From NCBI GenBank assembly GCA_024742405.1, contig JANSYP010000002.1, positions 248,001 to 312,000 on the forward strand: a stretch of DNA of 64,000 bases. The letters run 5' to 3'. The notes beneath the pieces are model-generated. The model was not told the DNA's origin, did no database searches, and saw only the letters and a list, made by a program, of their open reading frames with translations. The position numbers and the translations under genes were made by a program. Position 1 is the stretch's first letter; each line of letters starts with the position of its first letter. Source of the DNA: Paracoccaceae bacterium. GTDB taxonomy: Bacteria > Pseudomonadota > Alphaproteobacteria > Rhodobacterales > Rhodobacteraceae. This document shows, piece after piece, positions 36,361-45,332 of the stretch.

Positions 36361-37475
36361 ACCAAACGGACGCTCTGGCCCAGGCCGAGGCCGCCCGCGC
36401 GCTGCGGGATCGTTTCGTGGCGGCCGGCGCGGTGCCGGTGGAACCGGACATTCTCATGCCTGCCGAAATGCTGATCGAGCTTTACGGCGAGGATATCCGT
36501 GCACGGGCCTATACCTGCGCCGACCCGCTGAGGGGCGAGTTGATGCTACGGCCCGACTTTACCGTCGGCGTTGCCCAGCACCACCTGGCCAAGGGACAGG
36601 GCCCGTCGCGGTACGCCTATGCCGGGCCGGTCTTCCGCCAGCAGGAGGCTGATCCCGACCGACCCAGCGAATATCAACAGGCCGGCGTGGAGATCCTCGA
36701 CGGCACCGACCCGGCGGATGCGGAAGCCGACGTATTCGCGGCGATGGCCGAGGCCACGGCACCGCTCGGCCTGCGCGCCGCGATCGGGGATATCGGCCTG
36801 CTGACGGCCGCCATCAGCGGGCTTACGGCATCGGATGTGCGCAAGGCCGCGCTGACGCGCCATCTGTGGCGGCCGAGGCGGTTCCGGGCGCTGCTCGACC
36901 GGTTCGCGGGCCGGAAGTCCCCACCGGCCGCCCGCACCCGGCTGCTGGAAACCCTTGAGACGGACGGCGATCCCTTTTCCGACGCTGGCCCACAGATCGG
37001 CCTGCGCAGCCGAGAGGAGATCACAGCACGGCTCTCGCGGCTGCAAGCCGATGCCGCAGAGCCGCCGATCCCGGACCGCGAAGTCGCGCTGCTGGAGCAG
37101 TTGCTTGCACTGCGCGATACCGCCCCTGCGGCCGGCGAACAGTTGCGCGATCTTGCTGTGGATCTGCCCGCGATCCTGCCGGCAGTGTCCAAGTTCACCG
37201 CAAGACTTGACGCCCTCACCGCCCGGGGCGTCGATCCCGGCACGCTGGAGTTCGAGGGCAGCTACGGCCGCACGACACTGGAGTACTATGACGGTTTCGT
37301 CTTCGGCCTGTCCGCCCCGTCGCGCCCCGACCTGCCGAGCGTCGTCACCGGCGGGCGCTACGATGCCTTGACCCGCGTGCTTGGCGGCGGTGCCCCCTGC
37401 CGGGCGGTGGGTGCGGCGGTCCGGGTGCATATCGGCAGCGAGGTCGCGCGGACACGGGGGGTTCAATGGCCGTGA
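36357..37475 (+). CDS. hisZ: ATP phosphoribosyltransferase regulatory subunit HisZ
   Basis: HisZ is a HisRS paralogue that lacks aminoacylation activity and forms the octameric ATP phosphoribosyltransferase with short HisG, giving histidine feedback control. The 372 residues have class II folds such as [13 protein letters not shown] and [20 protein letters not shown], then [19 protein letters not shown] and [14 protein letters not shown]. The GTG start at 36357 overlaps the hisS stop. It overlaps hisG by 10 bp. Short HisG normally requires HisZ, so the pair is consistent. Confidence 0.94.
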   Translation: MNQTDALAQAEAARALRDRFVAAGAVPVEPDILMPAEMLIELYGEDIRARAYTCADPLRGELMLRPDFTVGVAQHHLAKGQGPSRYAYAGPVFRQQEADPDRPSEYQQAGVEILDGTDPADAEADVFAAMAEATAPLGLRAAIGDIGLLTAAISGLTASDVRKAALTRHLWRPRRFRALLDRFAGRKSPPAARTRLLETLETDGDPFSDAGPQIGLRSREEITARLSRLQADAAEPPIPDREVALLEQLLALRDTAPAAGEQLRDLAVDLPAILPAVSKFTARLDALTARGVDPGTLEFEGSYGRTTLEYYDGFVFGLSAPSRPDLPSVVTGGRYDALTRVLGGGAPCRAVGAAVRVHIGSEVARTRGVQWP

Positions 37476-38167
37476 AACTTGGCGTGCCCTCCAAGGGCCG
37501 CTTGATGGACAAGACCTTCGACTGGTTCGCAAGCCGGGGCATCACACTCACGCGGACCGGCTCGGAACGGGAGTATGCCGGCGCGGTGTCCGGCATCGCG
37601 GATGTGGATCTGGTGCTGCTCTCCGCCGGTGAGATCCCGCGCGAGCTTGCCGCCGGGCGCATCCATCTGGGCGTGACCGGGTCGGATCTGGTGCGCGAAA
37701 AAGTGCCCGCCTGGGACGGCGCGGTGATGGAACTGGAACCCCTTGGCTTCGGCCATGCCGATCTCGTGCTCGCCGTGCCCAGTTGCTGGGTTGACGTGGA
37801 CACTGTGTCCGACCTCGATGCGGCCGCCGCCGGGTTTCGCGCCACCCACGGCTTTCGGTTGCGGATCGCGACAAAGTACCATCGGCTGATCCGCGAGTTT
37901 CTCCGGCGCGAGGGCGTCGCTGACTATCAGCTCGTGGACAGCCAGGGCGCCACGGAAGGCACGGTGAAGAACCTGACCGCCGAGGCCATTGCCGACATCA
38001 CCTCGACCGGAGAAACGCTGCGCGCAAACCACCTGAAGGTCCTGTCCGACGGTCTGGTTCACCGGAGCGAAGCGACACTGTTCAAGGCGCGCCGGGCGAC
38101 CTGGACGAACGAAGATCGCGCCACCCTGGCGTCCCTCGCCGCCCGGCTCGAAACTGCCGCCGAGTAA
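37466..38167 (+). CDS. hisG: ATP phosphoribosyltransferase catalytic subunit HisG (short form)
   Basis: HisG catalyses the first step of histidine synthesis, joining ATP and PRPP. The 233 residues are the short form (HisGS) without the C-terminal regulatory domain, fitting the adjacent HisZ. Typical motifs are [48 protein letters not shown] and LVDSQGATEGTVKNLTAEA with the PRPP-binding loop. It is the last gene of the hisS-hisZ-hisG run; no clear terminator follows it. Confidence 0.95.
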   Translation: MAVKLGVPSKGRLMDKTFDWFASRGITLTRTGSEREYAGAVSGIADVDLVLLSAGEIPRELAAGRIHLGVTGSDLVREKVPAWDGAVMELEPLGFGHADLVLAVPSCWVDVDTVSDLDAAAAGFRATHGFRLRIATKYHRLIREFLRREGVADYQLVDSQGATEGTVKNLTAEAIADITSTGETLRANHLKVLSDGLVHRSEATLFKARRATWTNEDRATLASLAARLETAAE

Positions 38168-38240
38168 CCGACTTCTCCGCGATCTGGCGACCGGACTTTC
38201 CTCGCACGACCACGTGATCACCCTTCGGGCCGCTCGACTC

Positions 38241-38268
38241 TTGGCAATTCCCTACCTATCAGTAGATA
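38241..38268 (+). promoter_or_regulatory. Promoter overlapping an inverted repeat upstream of the cupin cassette
   Basis: TTGGCA (38241-38246) and TAGATA (38263-38268) are spaced 16 bp apart. The -10 is one arm of an imperfect palindrome TACCTA-TCAG-TAGATA (38253-38268, one mismatch). Because a TetR gene closes the cassette, this is a good candidate for an autoregulatory operator, with repression by covering the -10. Prediction only. Confidence 0.55.
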
Positions 38269-38316
38269 GAGATGCGGTACCCTGCGATGCCGCACGGTTC
38301 TGACGGAGACCCTGCG

Positions 38317-38985
38317 ATGAAGATCAATGCCGATTTCTCGACCCGCGCTATCGTGAAGTTCGATCAGTCCGATTGGGTGCCCTCGCCTATGCCGGGGGTC
38401 GAGCGCAAGATGCTGGATCGAATCGGCGAAGAGGTCGCCCGCGCGACAACAATCGTGCGGTTCGCGCCGGGCAGCGCGTTTTCCGCCCACACCCATGACG
38501 GCGGAGAGGAGTATCTGGTGCTCGACGGGACTTTTCAGGACGAGGACGGGGATTTCCCGGTTGGGGCCTATGTCCGCAATCCGCCGACATCCAGCCACAC
38601 GCCCGCGGCACAAGACGGTGCGACCATACTGGTCAAGCTGCACCAGTTCGATCCCGACGACCGGACCCATGTCCATGTGGACACCAAAAACGCCACGTGG
38701 AGCGACGCCGTCGACGGCATTTCGACCCTGTCCCTCCATCGCGACAGCCGCGAAGACGTGCGCATGGTGCACTTGGCGCCGGGAAAAGGCGCGACGATCG
38801 ACGCAAGCGGGGGACTGGAACTGCTGGTGATCGAAGGCACCTTGACCGAAAGCGACGAGACGCTCGGCCGGTGGGACTGGTTGCGCCTGCCCATTGGATC
38901 GACGCTCACCGCCAAGGCGGGTTCCGAAGGCGCGCGGATCTGGGTCAAGACCGGACATCTCGCGGCCGAAGCCGCGGCAGCCTGA
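38317..38985 (+). CDS. ChrR-like cupin domain protein
   Basis: A 222-residue two-cupin protein similar to the cupin part of ChrR anti-sigma factors. The first cupin has [20 protein letters not shown] (about residues 50-70), which carries a metal-binding HxH...E pattern; a second half repeats the fold ([25 protein letters not shown]). No zinc anti-sigma N-terminal domain is seen. The start at 38317 has a GGAGA ribosome binding site; the longer frame from 38272 is not supported. It is first in a three-gene cassette with an FAD amine oxidase and a TetR regulator. It may bind metal or act as a dioxygenase-like enzyme. Confidence 0.82.
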   Translation: MKINADFSTRAIVKFDQSDWVPSPMPGVERKMLDRIGEEVARATTIVRFAPGSAFSAHTHDGGEEYLVLDGTFQDEDGDFPVGAYVRNPPTSSHTPAAQDGATILVKLHQFDPDDRTHVHVDTKNATWSDAVDGISTLSLHRDSREDVRMVHLAPGKGATIDASGGLELLVIEGTLTESDETLGRWDWLRLPIGSTLTAKAGSEGARIWVKTGHLAAEAAAA

Positions 38986-38991
38986 CAGTCC

Positions 38992-40074
38992 GTGGAAACC
39001 GACATTCTCATCATCGGTGGCGGGTTGAGCGGCCTCGCTACGGCAGACAGGCTGAACCACGCAGGTCACCGTGTCACGCTTTTGGAGGCGCGCGATCGAC
39101 CCGGTGGCCGCATCCTGACGCGGCACACAGAACAGAGCGGGTACGATCTGGGCCCGGCCTGGATCTGGCCCCAGAACCACCGCATTCGGGCGCTCGCCGA
39201 GCGCTTCGGTCTGGACGTGTTCGCGCAACATGCCGACGGCAATCTGGTGTTCGAGGATCCCGGTGGAGCGGTACGCCGGGACCTCGGCTTTGCCACAATG
39301 GGCGGCGCCCTACGGATCGCTGACGGGCTCGGACAGATCACGGACAAGCTGGCGGCAGCCCTACCGCCGGGCGCCTTGCGCCTGTCGCATCGCGTGACCC
39401 AACTGGCGGCGGCCTCGGACGCGATCCTTGCAACGGGCACGACCGCTGAAGGCCCGTTCGAGCTGCGCGCGGACCGGGTGATCCTCGCGCTGCCCCCGCG
39501 GATCATTGCTCAAACGCTGCGATTCACTCCAGCGCTGGACAGTACACTCTCGGACCGTCTCTCCCGCGTGCCGACATGGATGGCGGGACACGCGAAACTG
39601 GTTGCCGTATATGATCAGCCCTTCTGGCGCGCCGAGGGGCTGTCGGGGGATGCGATCAGCCACCGCGGCCCGCTGGTCGAGATCCACGATGCGAGCCTGC
39701 CGGGCACGTCGGAAGGTGCCTTGTTCGGCTTCCTCGCCCCGGCAATCGCAAGCGCAGACTTCAAAACGGTACGAGATGCCGGTGTAGCACAGTTGACGCG
39801 GCTCTTTGGACCCGCGGCCGGCACGCCGCGCGCCGTGTTGCTCAAGGACTGGGCGCAGGATCCGGAGACCGCGACCCGTGACGACCGCGCCGCCGCGACG
39901 GGGCACCCCAGCTACGGACCGATCCCGCCATTGACGGGCGACTGGCGCGGCCGCGTCAGTTTTGCCGGGACCGAGACCGCGGAAACCGACGGAGGCTTTC
40001 TCGAAGGTGCGCTGCAGGCCGCCGAAGCGAGTATTGCGGCGGTGGGGCCTGCGACAACGAGCGTCGCACCATGA
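38992..40074 (+). CDS. FAD-dependent amine oxidase-type flavoprotein
   Basis: A 360-residue flavoprotein of the monoamine oxidase superfamily. The dinucleotide-binding motif DILIIGGGLSGLATADRL is at residues 4-21, followed by LLEARDRPGGRI. The C-terminal FAD motif is visible as GRVSFAGTETAETDGGFLEG. The protein is shorter than typical 450-residue amine oxidases. The GTG start at 38992 follows the cupin stop by 6 bp, and the stop overlaps the TetR start by 4 bp, so the three genes form one cassette. Substrate is unknown; candidates are amines or other reduced carbon compounds. Confidence 0.86.
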   Translation: METDILIIGGGLSGLATADRLNHAGHRVTLLEARDRPGGRILTRHTEQSGYDLGPAWIWPQNHRIRALAERFGLDVFAQHADGNLVFEDPGGAVRRDLGFATMGGALRIADGLGQITDKLAAALPPGALRLSHRVTQLAAASDAILATGTTAEGPFELRADRVILALPPRIIAQTLRFTPALDSTLSDRLSRVPTWMAGHAKLVAVYDQPFWRAEGLSGDAISHRGPLVEIHDASLPGTSEGALFGFLAPAIASADFKTVRDAGVAQLTRLFGPAAGTPRAVLLKDWAQDPETATRDDRAAATGHPSYGPIPPLTGDWRGRVSFAGTETAETDGGFLEGALQAAEASIAAVGPATTSVAP

Positions 40075-40589
40075 CTGCACCCACCAGGGAGCGTATCCTG
40101 GAGGCTGCCGAACGCCATGTGCGCGCGGGCGGCTATAACGGCTTCAGCTTCCGCGATCTGGCCACCGAGATCGGCATCAAGAGCGCGAGCGTGCACTACC
40201 ATTTCCCGAGCAAGGAGACGTTGGTGGCGGAGCTTGCCGCACGCTACCGCGAGCGGTTCCTTGTTGGACTACCGGCGCCGTCGCCTGCCCAACCGGCCCT
40301 ACCGGCATTGCGCGCAGCCTTTCGCGCCGCGTTGCACCGGGACGGGCTGATGTGTCTGTGCGGGGCGCTTGCCAATCAGACGGAGGTCCTGCCGCCCCCA
40401 GTCGCCACCGAGGCCCGGGCGTTTTTCGAAGCTCTCCTGGTTTGGCTTGACGCCGGGCTGACAGGTAGTGACGTGATCCGTCGACAGACCGCTCTGGCCA
40501 GTCTCGCGCAGCTCGAAGGGGCCATGCTACTCGCCCGGACCCTGGACGATCCCAGGGTTTTCGACGACGCGACCGCGGAGTTGGCCTAA
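40071..40589 (+). CDS. TetR-family transcriptional regulator
   Basis: A 172-residue TetR regulator. The N-terminal helix-turn-helix is typical: RILEAAERHVRAGGYNGFSF, then DLATEIGIKSASVHYHFPS and KETLVAELAARY. The C-terminal ligand-binding domain is variable. It overlaps the amine oxidase by 4 bp and ends 4 bp into the convergent permease gene. It probably represses its own cassette through the palindrome at 38253-38268. Its inducer is unknown. Confidence 0.9.
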   Translation: MTAPTRERILEAAERHVRAGGYNGFSFRDLATEIGIKSASVHYHFPSKETLVAELAARYRERFLVGLPAPSPAQPALPALRAAFRAALHRDGLMCLCGALANQTEVLPPPVATEARAFFEALLVWLDAGLTGSDVIRRQTALASLAQLEGAMLLARTLDDPRVFDDATAELA

Positions 40590-42313
40590 CCGCCGTGACG
40601 CCGGGCCATCGTCCTACAGAGCAGAAGCACCGGCAAAAGGCCCACAGCGACGATCACGAGGCTGGGCACCGCCGCGCCCTCCAGCCGCTCGTCCGAGGCC
40701 AGCCGGTGTGCCTGCACGGCGAGCGTGTCGAAATTGAATGGTCGCATGATCAGGGTCGCGGGCAATTCCTTCATCACATCGACGAAAACAATCAGCAGCG
40801 CAGTCAGAGCCGAAGGCGCGAGGATTGGCAGATGCACCCGGCGCAGCGTGCCATAGAGCGACGCGCCCAAGCTGCGCGCCGCGGCATCGATATTGCTGTG
40901 AATGCTGGCCTGACCGCTGTCATAGGCCCCGATAGCGGCGGCCAGAAAGCGGACCATGTAGGCAAGCACGAGCAAGGCGACGGATCCGGTGAAGAAGAGC
41001 CCCGTACTGATCCCGAACTGCGCCCGCATCCAGGCGTCCACGGCATTGTCGAGCGCCGCAAAGGGCACCAAAAGCCCAACCGCGATCACGCCTCCCGGCA
41101 CGGCGTAGCCAAGGCGTGAAATTGCCAGAGTAGTCCGGGCCCGCGTCGAGCGTCCGGTACGACTGTAATAGCTCAGCACCATCGCCGCCGCGACGGTCAC
41201 CACGGCTGCGACGGAGGCCAGTGTCAGCGAATTCTGGACGAACCGCAGATAGCGCGGGCTGAACAGTGACTGCTCCGACCCGGTCGCCATCGTCGCCAGC
41301 GCAATCACCGGGATCAGAAAGCCAAGCAGCACAGGCAGCGCACAGACCGCCGCGGCGATCCATCCCTGCCAGCCGGTCAGGGTTATGCGCGGCAGACCCG
41401 TTTGCCGCCGTGCGCCGGCGTCGAAACGCCGCCCACCGCGGGTGCTGCGTTCCAGCACTGCCAGCGCCAAAGCAAGCCCGAGCAGGCAGAGCGCGAGTTG
41501 CGCCGCCGCGCCGCGATCCCCCAGATTGAACCAGCTTGTGTAGATCCCGGTGGCAAAAGTCTGCACGCCGAAGAACGCCACCGTGCCGTAGTCCGCGAGC
41601 GTTTCCATGACGGCAAGCAGCACGCCGCTGGCGATGGCCGGGCGCGCCTGGGGCGCCACCACGGCAATGAGCGCGCGCAGCGGGCTGTAGCCGAGCGTGC
41701 GCGCCACGAGCAAACCCGTGCCGCCCTGCTGGATGAACGATGCCCGCGCCAGCAGATAGACGTAGGGATAGAGTACGAGGGTCAGCATCACCGCCGCACC
41801 GCCGACCGACCGGATCTCGGGGAACCAGTAGTCGCGCGGGCCCCACCCCGTCACATCGCGCAGCGTCGTTTGCACGATCCCGGGATGGTCGAGCATATGG
41901 GTATAGGCGTAGGCCATCACGTAGGCGGGAAAGGCCAGAGGCAGCACCAGCAGCACCTCAAGCACCCGCCGACCGGGAAACTGGAACACCGTGACCAACC
42001 AAGCCGTCCCGGTGCCGATCACACATGTGCCAAGCGCGACGATTGCGACAAGCTGGACGGTCGCCCAGAGGTAACGGGGCAACACGCTGCCGGCGAGCTG
42101 CAGGACTGTGTCCGTGCCCCCGGTAAGCGCGGCGAGCACCACCGCGAGCATCGGCAGCAGGCAGAGCCAGGCGATGCCCCAGGACGCCAGCCCGAACCAG
42201 CGCGCCTCGCGGCGCCGGGTACGGGGCGACGTGGCCGCCGCCCCCTCCGAGTATTTCTGTCGGATATCACTTGCCACGGGCCCGCGGATCGCACGAACCG
42301 CCCCGGCGGGCAA
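40586..42313 (-). CDS. Iron(III)-type ABC transporter permease (FbpB family)
   Basis: A 575-residue permease of the FbpB/AfuB type, which usually imports ferric iron released from transferrin or siderophores. It is a fused double permease: two copies of the BPD_transp_1 domain with about ten to twelve membrane segments. The EAA-like loops lie in ARTLGYSPLRALIAVVAPQA and ARSLGASLYGTLRRVHLP. An alternative start at GTG 42277 would shorten the N-terminus by 12 residues. No substrate-binding protein or ATPase gene lies beside it, so it appears as an orphan; partners may be elsewhere on the genome. It is convergent with tetR, overlapping it by 4 bp. Confidence 0.88.
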   Translation of the reverse strand: MPAGAVRAIRGPVASDIRQKYSEGAAATSPRTRRREARWFGLASWGIAWLCLLPMLAVVLAALTGGTDTVLQLAGSVLPRYLWATVQLVAIVALGTCVIGTGTAWLVTVFQFPGRRVLEVLLVLPLAFPAYVMAYAYTHMLDHPGIVQTTLRDVTGWGPRDYWFPEIRSVGGAAVMLTLVLYPYVYLLARASFIQQGGTGLLVARTLGYSPLRALIAVVAPQARPAIASGVLLAVMETLADYGTVAFFGVQTFATGIYTSWFNLGDRGAAAQLALCLLGLALALAVLERSTRGGRRFDAGARRQTGLPRITLTGWQGWIAAAVCALPVLLGFLIPVIALATMATGSEQSLFSPRYLRFVQNSLTLASVAAVVTVAAAMVLSYYSRTGRSTRARTTLAISRLGYAVPGGVIAVGLLVPFAALDNAVDAWMRAQFGISTGLFFTGSVALLVLAYMVRFLAAAIGAYDSGQASIHSNIDAAARSLGASLYGTLRRVHLPILAPSALTALLIVFVDVMKELPATLIMRPFNFDTLAVQAHRLASDERLEGAAVPSLVIVAVGLLPVLLLCRTMARRHGG

Positions 42314-42339
42314 GGTTTCCCTGTGCGAATCCGGGCGCG

Positions 42340-45126
42340 CTAGTGCGCCTCCGCCCAGTTCGCGCCATGCCCGGCATCCACCGTCAGCGGCACCGACAAC
42401 GCGACCGCAGGCAGCGACGCGTCCTGCATCACGTCCCGGACCCGCGAGATGGTTTTCTCGATGGCGTCCTCGTCGACCTCGAAGAGCAGTTCGTCATGGA
42501 CCTGAAGCAGCATCCTGGCGGGCAGATCCGCGATGGCGGCCGGCATGCGGATCATCGCGCGGCGGATCACGTCGGCCGCCGTGCCCTGGATCGGGGCGTT
42601 GATCGCGGCACGTTTGGCAAAGCCCGCGCGCGGGCCGCGGGCATTGATTTCGGGCGTGTGGATCTTGCGGCCGAAAAGGGTCTGCACGAAGCCATGTTCC
42701 TGGGCGAAGCCGGTGGTCTCGGCCATATACTGCTTGATGCCGGGGAACCGCTCGAAATAGCGGTCGATGAAACCCTGCGCCTCGGCGCGCGGAATGCGCA
42801 AGTTGCGCGCAAGCCCCCAACCAGAGATGCCGTAAATCACACCAAAATTGATCGCCTTGGCCTGACGCCGCACCATCGGGTCCATGCCGTCGATCGGCAC
42901 CCCGAACATCTCGGACGCCGTCATGGCATGGATGTCCTGACCGTCACGGAACGCCTGCTTGAGGCTCTCGATATCGGCGATATGGGCGAGGATGCGCAGC
43001 TCGATCTGGGAATAGTCCAGGCTGACGAGCTGCTTGCCGGGTTCAGCGACGAAGGCCTCGCGGATGCGGCGGCCCTCCTCGGTGCGCACAGGGATGTTCT
43101 GCAGGTTCGGGTCAGTCGAGGCGAGGCGCCCAGTGTTGGCGCCCGCAATGGAATAGGAGGTGTGAACCCTGCCGGTGTCGGGATTGATATGGTCCTGCAG
43201 CGCATCCGTATAGGTCGATTTCAGCTTCTGCAGCTGGCGGTAGTCGAGCACGCGCGCGGCAAAGTCATGCTCCGTGGCCAGATCCTCAAGCACATCGGCC
43301 GGGGTCGACCACTGCCCGGTTTTGGTCTTCTTACCGCCCTCCAGCCCCATCTTGTCGAAGAGAATCGCGCCGACCTGGGCGGGAGACTGAACGTTGAAGG
43401 GCCCATCGGCCAACGCGTGGAGATCTGCCTCAAGCTCCGCCATTTTCTGCGCAAACGCGTTGGACATGCGGCTGAGCGTGTCGCGGTCGACCTTTATGCC
43501 GGTCCGTTCCATCGCGGCCAGCACCGGCACCAACGGGCGCTCCAGCGTTTCATAGACCGTAGTAACCTGCGCCTGCGGTAGTCCCGGCTTGAGCACGTGC
43601 CACAGCCGCAGGGTAATGTCGGCATCTTCGGCGGCGTAAGGGGCTGCCTTGTCGATGGGCACGCGGTCGAATGTGATGGCGGATTTCCCCGAACCCAACA
43701 GCGGCTTGATCGGGATCGGCGTGTGGTCGAGATAGCGCTCTGACAGAAGATCCATCCCATGCCCATGCAACCCGCCGTTCTGCGCATAGGAGAGCAGCAT
43801 GGTATCGTCGATCGGCGCGATGGTGACTTCGTAGGACGCCATGACCTTGGCGTCATATTTGATGTTCTGCCCGATCTTGAGGATCGACGGGTCCTCCAGC
43901 ACGGGCTTGAGCAGGGCGAGTGCCTCGTCGAGCGGCATCTGGCCATCGGCCAGCCCATCAGAACCAAACAATCCGTCTTCTCGTTCGGCCTTGTGCGCGA
44001 GCGGGATGTAGCAGGCGTGCCCGGCCTCTACCGCCAAACTGATCCCGACCAGATCCGCCCGCATCTCGTCCAGGCTCGTCGTTTCCGTATCGAAGGCCAC
44101 CCAGCCGCGCTCGGCCACCCTGTCCAGCCAGCACGTCAGGGCCTTCGCATCGCGGACTGTTTCATATTGCGCAGCGTCGAACGGGATGGATGCGTTGGCG
44201 TCCTGCGCAGCTTGAGGCGCTTCGGTCACCGGTATCTCTGTGTTGAGACGCGTGGCCACACGCTGGGTGATGGTGCGGAACTCCATCGATGCCAGGAACG
44301 CGAGCAGCGTGTCGGCGTCGGGCTCCTGCACCTCCAGATCGTCCAGCGTGAAATCGAGCGACATGTCGCAATCGAGTTGTACCAGCCGTTTCGAGATGCG
44401 GATCTGTTCGGCATTGTCGATCAGGGTCTGGCGACGTTTCGGCTGTTTGATCTCTTCGGCGCGGGCGAGCAAGGTTTCCACGTCGCCGAAGTCATTGATC
44501 AGCTGCGCCGCGGTCTTGATGCCGATCCCCGGCGCACCCGGCACGTTGTCGACGCTGTCGCCGGCCAGCGCCTGCACATCCACGACCTTGTCCGGACCGA
44601 CACCGAACTTCGCCACCACACCGTCGGTATCGATCCGCGCGTTTTTCATCGCGTCCAGCATCTCGACCCCGCCGCCGACAAGCTGCATCAGGTCCTTGTC
44701 GGAACTGATGATCGTGACCCGACCGCCAGCCTCCCGGGCCTGGCAGGCAAGCGTGGCAATGATGTCGTCGGCCTCGAAGCCTTCGACCTCCTTGCAGGCG
44801 ATGTTGAACGCACGGGTGGCTTCGCGCGTGAGCGGGATCTGCGGGCGCAGATCCTCGGGCATCTCGTCGCGGTTGGCCTTGTATTGATCGTAGATGTCGT
44901 TGCGGAAGGTGTGGCTGCCCTTGTCGAACACCACCGCGGCATGGGTGGGCGCATCGGGACCGGCATTATCCTCGATATAGCGAAAGAGCATGTTGCAAAA
45001 ACCGGACACGGCACCAACGGGCAGCCCGTCGGACTTGCGGGTCAAAGGAGGCAGGGCGTGGTAGGCGCGGAAGATGAACGCCGAGCCATCGATCAGATGC
45101 AGGTGATGTCCTGTGCCGAATGCCAT
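42340..45126 (-). CDS. polA: DNA polymerase I
   Basis: DNA polymerase I fills gaps and removes RNA primers. The 928 residues have all three domains. The N-terminal 5' nuclease begins LHLIDGSAFIFRAYHALPP. The 3'-5' exonuclease has the metal motifs AFDTETTSLD, GQNIKYDAK and YAAEDADITL, so proofreading appears active. The polymerase domain has motif A (SLDYSQIELRILAHIAD), motif B (RRQAKAINFGVIYG) and motif C (LLQVHDELLFEV). Length and order are normal. It lies 26 bp from the permease gene on the same strand and is divergent from the lytic transglycosylase. Confidence 0.97.
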   Translation of the reverse strand: MAFGTGHHLHLIDGSAFIFRAYHALPPLTRKSDGLPVGAVSGFCNMLFRYIEDNAGPDAPTHAAVVFDKGSHTFRNDIYDQYKANRDEMPEDLRPQIPLTREATRAFNIACKEVEGFEADDIIATLACQAREAGGRVTIISSDKDLMQLVGGGVEMLDAMKNARIDTDGVVAKFGVGPDKVVDVQALAGDSVDNVPGAPGIGIKTAAQLINDFGDVETLLARAEEIKQPKRRQTLIDNAEQIRISKRLVQLDCDMSLDFTLDDLEVQEPDADTLLAFLASMEFRTITQRVATRLNTEIPVTEAPQAAQDANASIPFDAAQYETVRDAKALTCWLDRVAERGWVAFDTETTSLDEMRADLVGISLAVEAGHACYIPLAHKAEREDGLFGSDGLADGQMPLDEALALLKPVLEDPSILKIGQNIKYDAKVMASYEVTIAPIDDTMLLSYAQNGGLHGHGMDLLSERYLDHTPIPIKPLLGSGKSAITFDRVPIDKAAPYAAEDADITLRLWHVLKPGLPQAQVTTVYETLERPLVPVLAAMERTGIKVDRDTLSRMSNAFAQKMAELEADLHALADGPFNVQSPAQVGAILFDKMGLEGGKKTKTGQWSTPADVLEDLATEHDFAARVLDYRQLQKLKSTYTDALQDHINPDTGRVHTSYSIAGANTGRLASTDPNLQNIPVRTEEGRRIREAFVAEPGKQLVSLDYSQIELRILAHIADIESLKQAFRDGQDIHAMTASEMFGVPIDGMDPMVRRQAKAINFGVIYGISGWGLARNLRIPRAEAQGFIDRYFERFPGIKQYMAETTGFAQEHGFVQTLFGRKIHTPEINARGPRAGFAKRAAINAPIQGTAADVIRRAMIRMPAAIADLPARMLLQVHDELLFEVDEDAIEKTISRVRDVMQDASLPAVALSVPLTVDAGHGANWAEAH

Positions 45127-45227
45127 GTCCGCTGTCCCCCTGCGTGTCGACGCCTCACACCTAGCGCCGGGCCGCGGCGCGGTCTAGGCAGCGCCGCGAC
45201 GGGAGTGCAGAAGACCGGTGCCACGGA

Positions 45228-45251
45228 GCTTGCGTCGGCAGCGACGCAAGC
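45228..45251. repeat. Perfect 10-bp inverted repeat between polA and the transglycosylase
   Basis: GCTTGCGTCG (45228-45237) and CGACGCAAGC (45242-45251) with a 4-nt loop. It lies between two divergent genes and has no T-tract, so it is more likely an operator or leader structure than a terminator. Confidence 0.5.
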
Positions 45252-45274
45252 AGTCGCGACGAGGCGAACTGGCC

Positions 45275-45303
45275 TTGGACCGGGTGCCTCCGATCGCCTA
45301 TGC
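45275..45303 (+). promoter_or_regulatory. Predicted promoter of the lytic transglycosylase gene
   Basis: TTGGAC (45275-45280) and CTATGC (45298-45303) are separated by 17 bp. Transcription would start near 45310, leaving a short leader with an AAGGA ribosome binding site before 45333. Prediction only. Confidence 0.4.
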
Positions 45304-45332
45304 TGGGCTCAAATCGGGCAAGGATACGGGCA

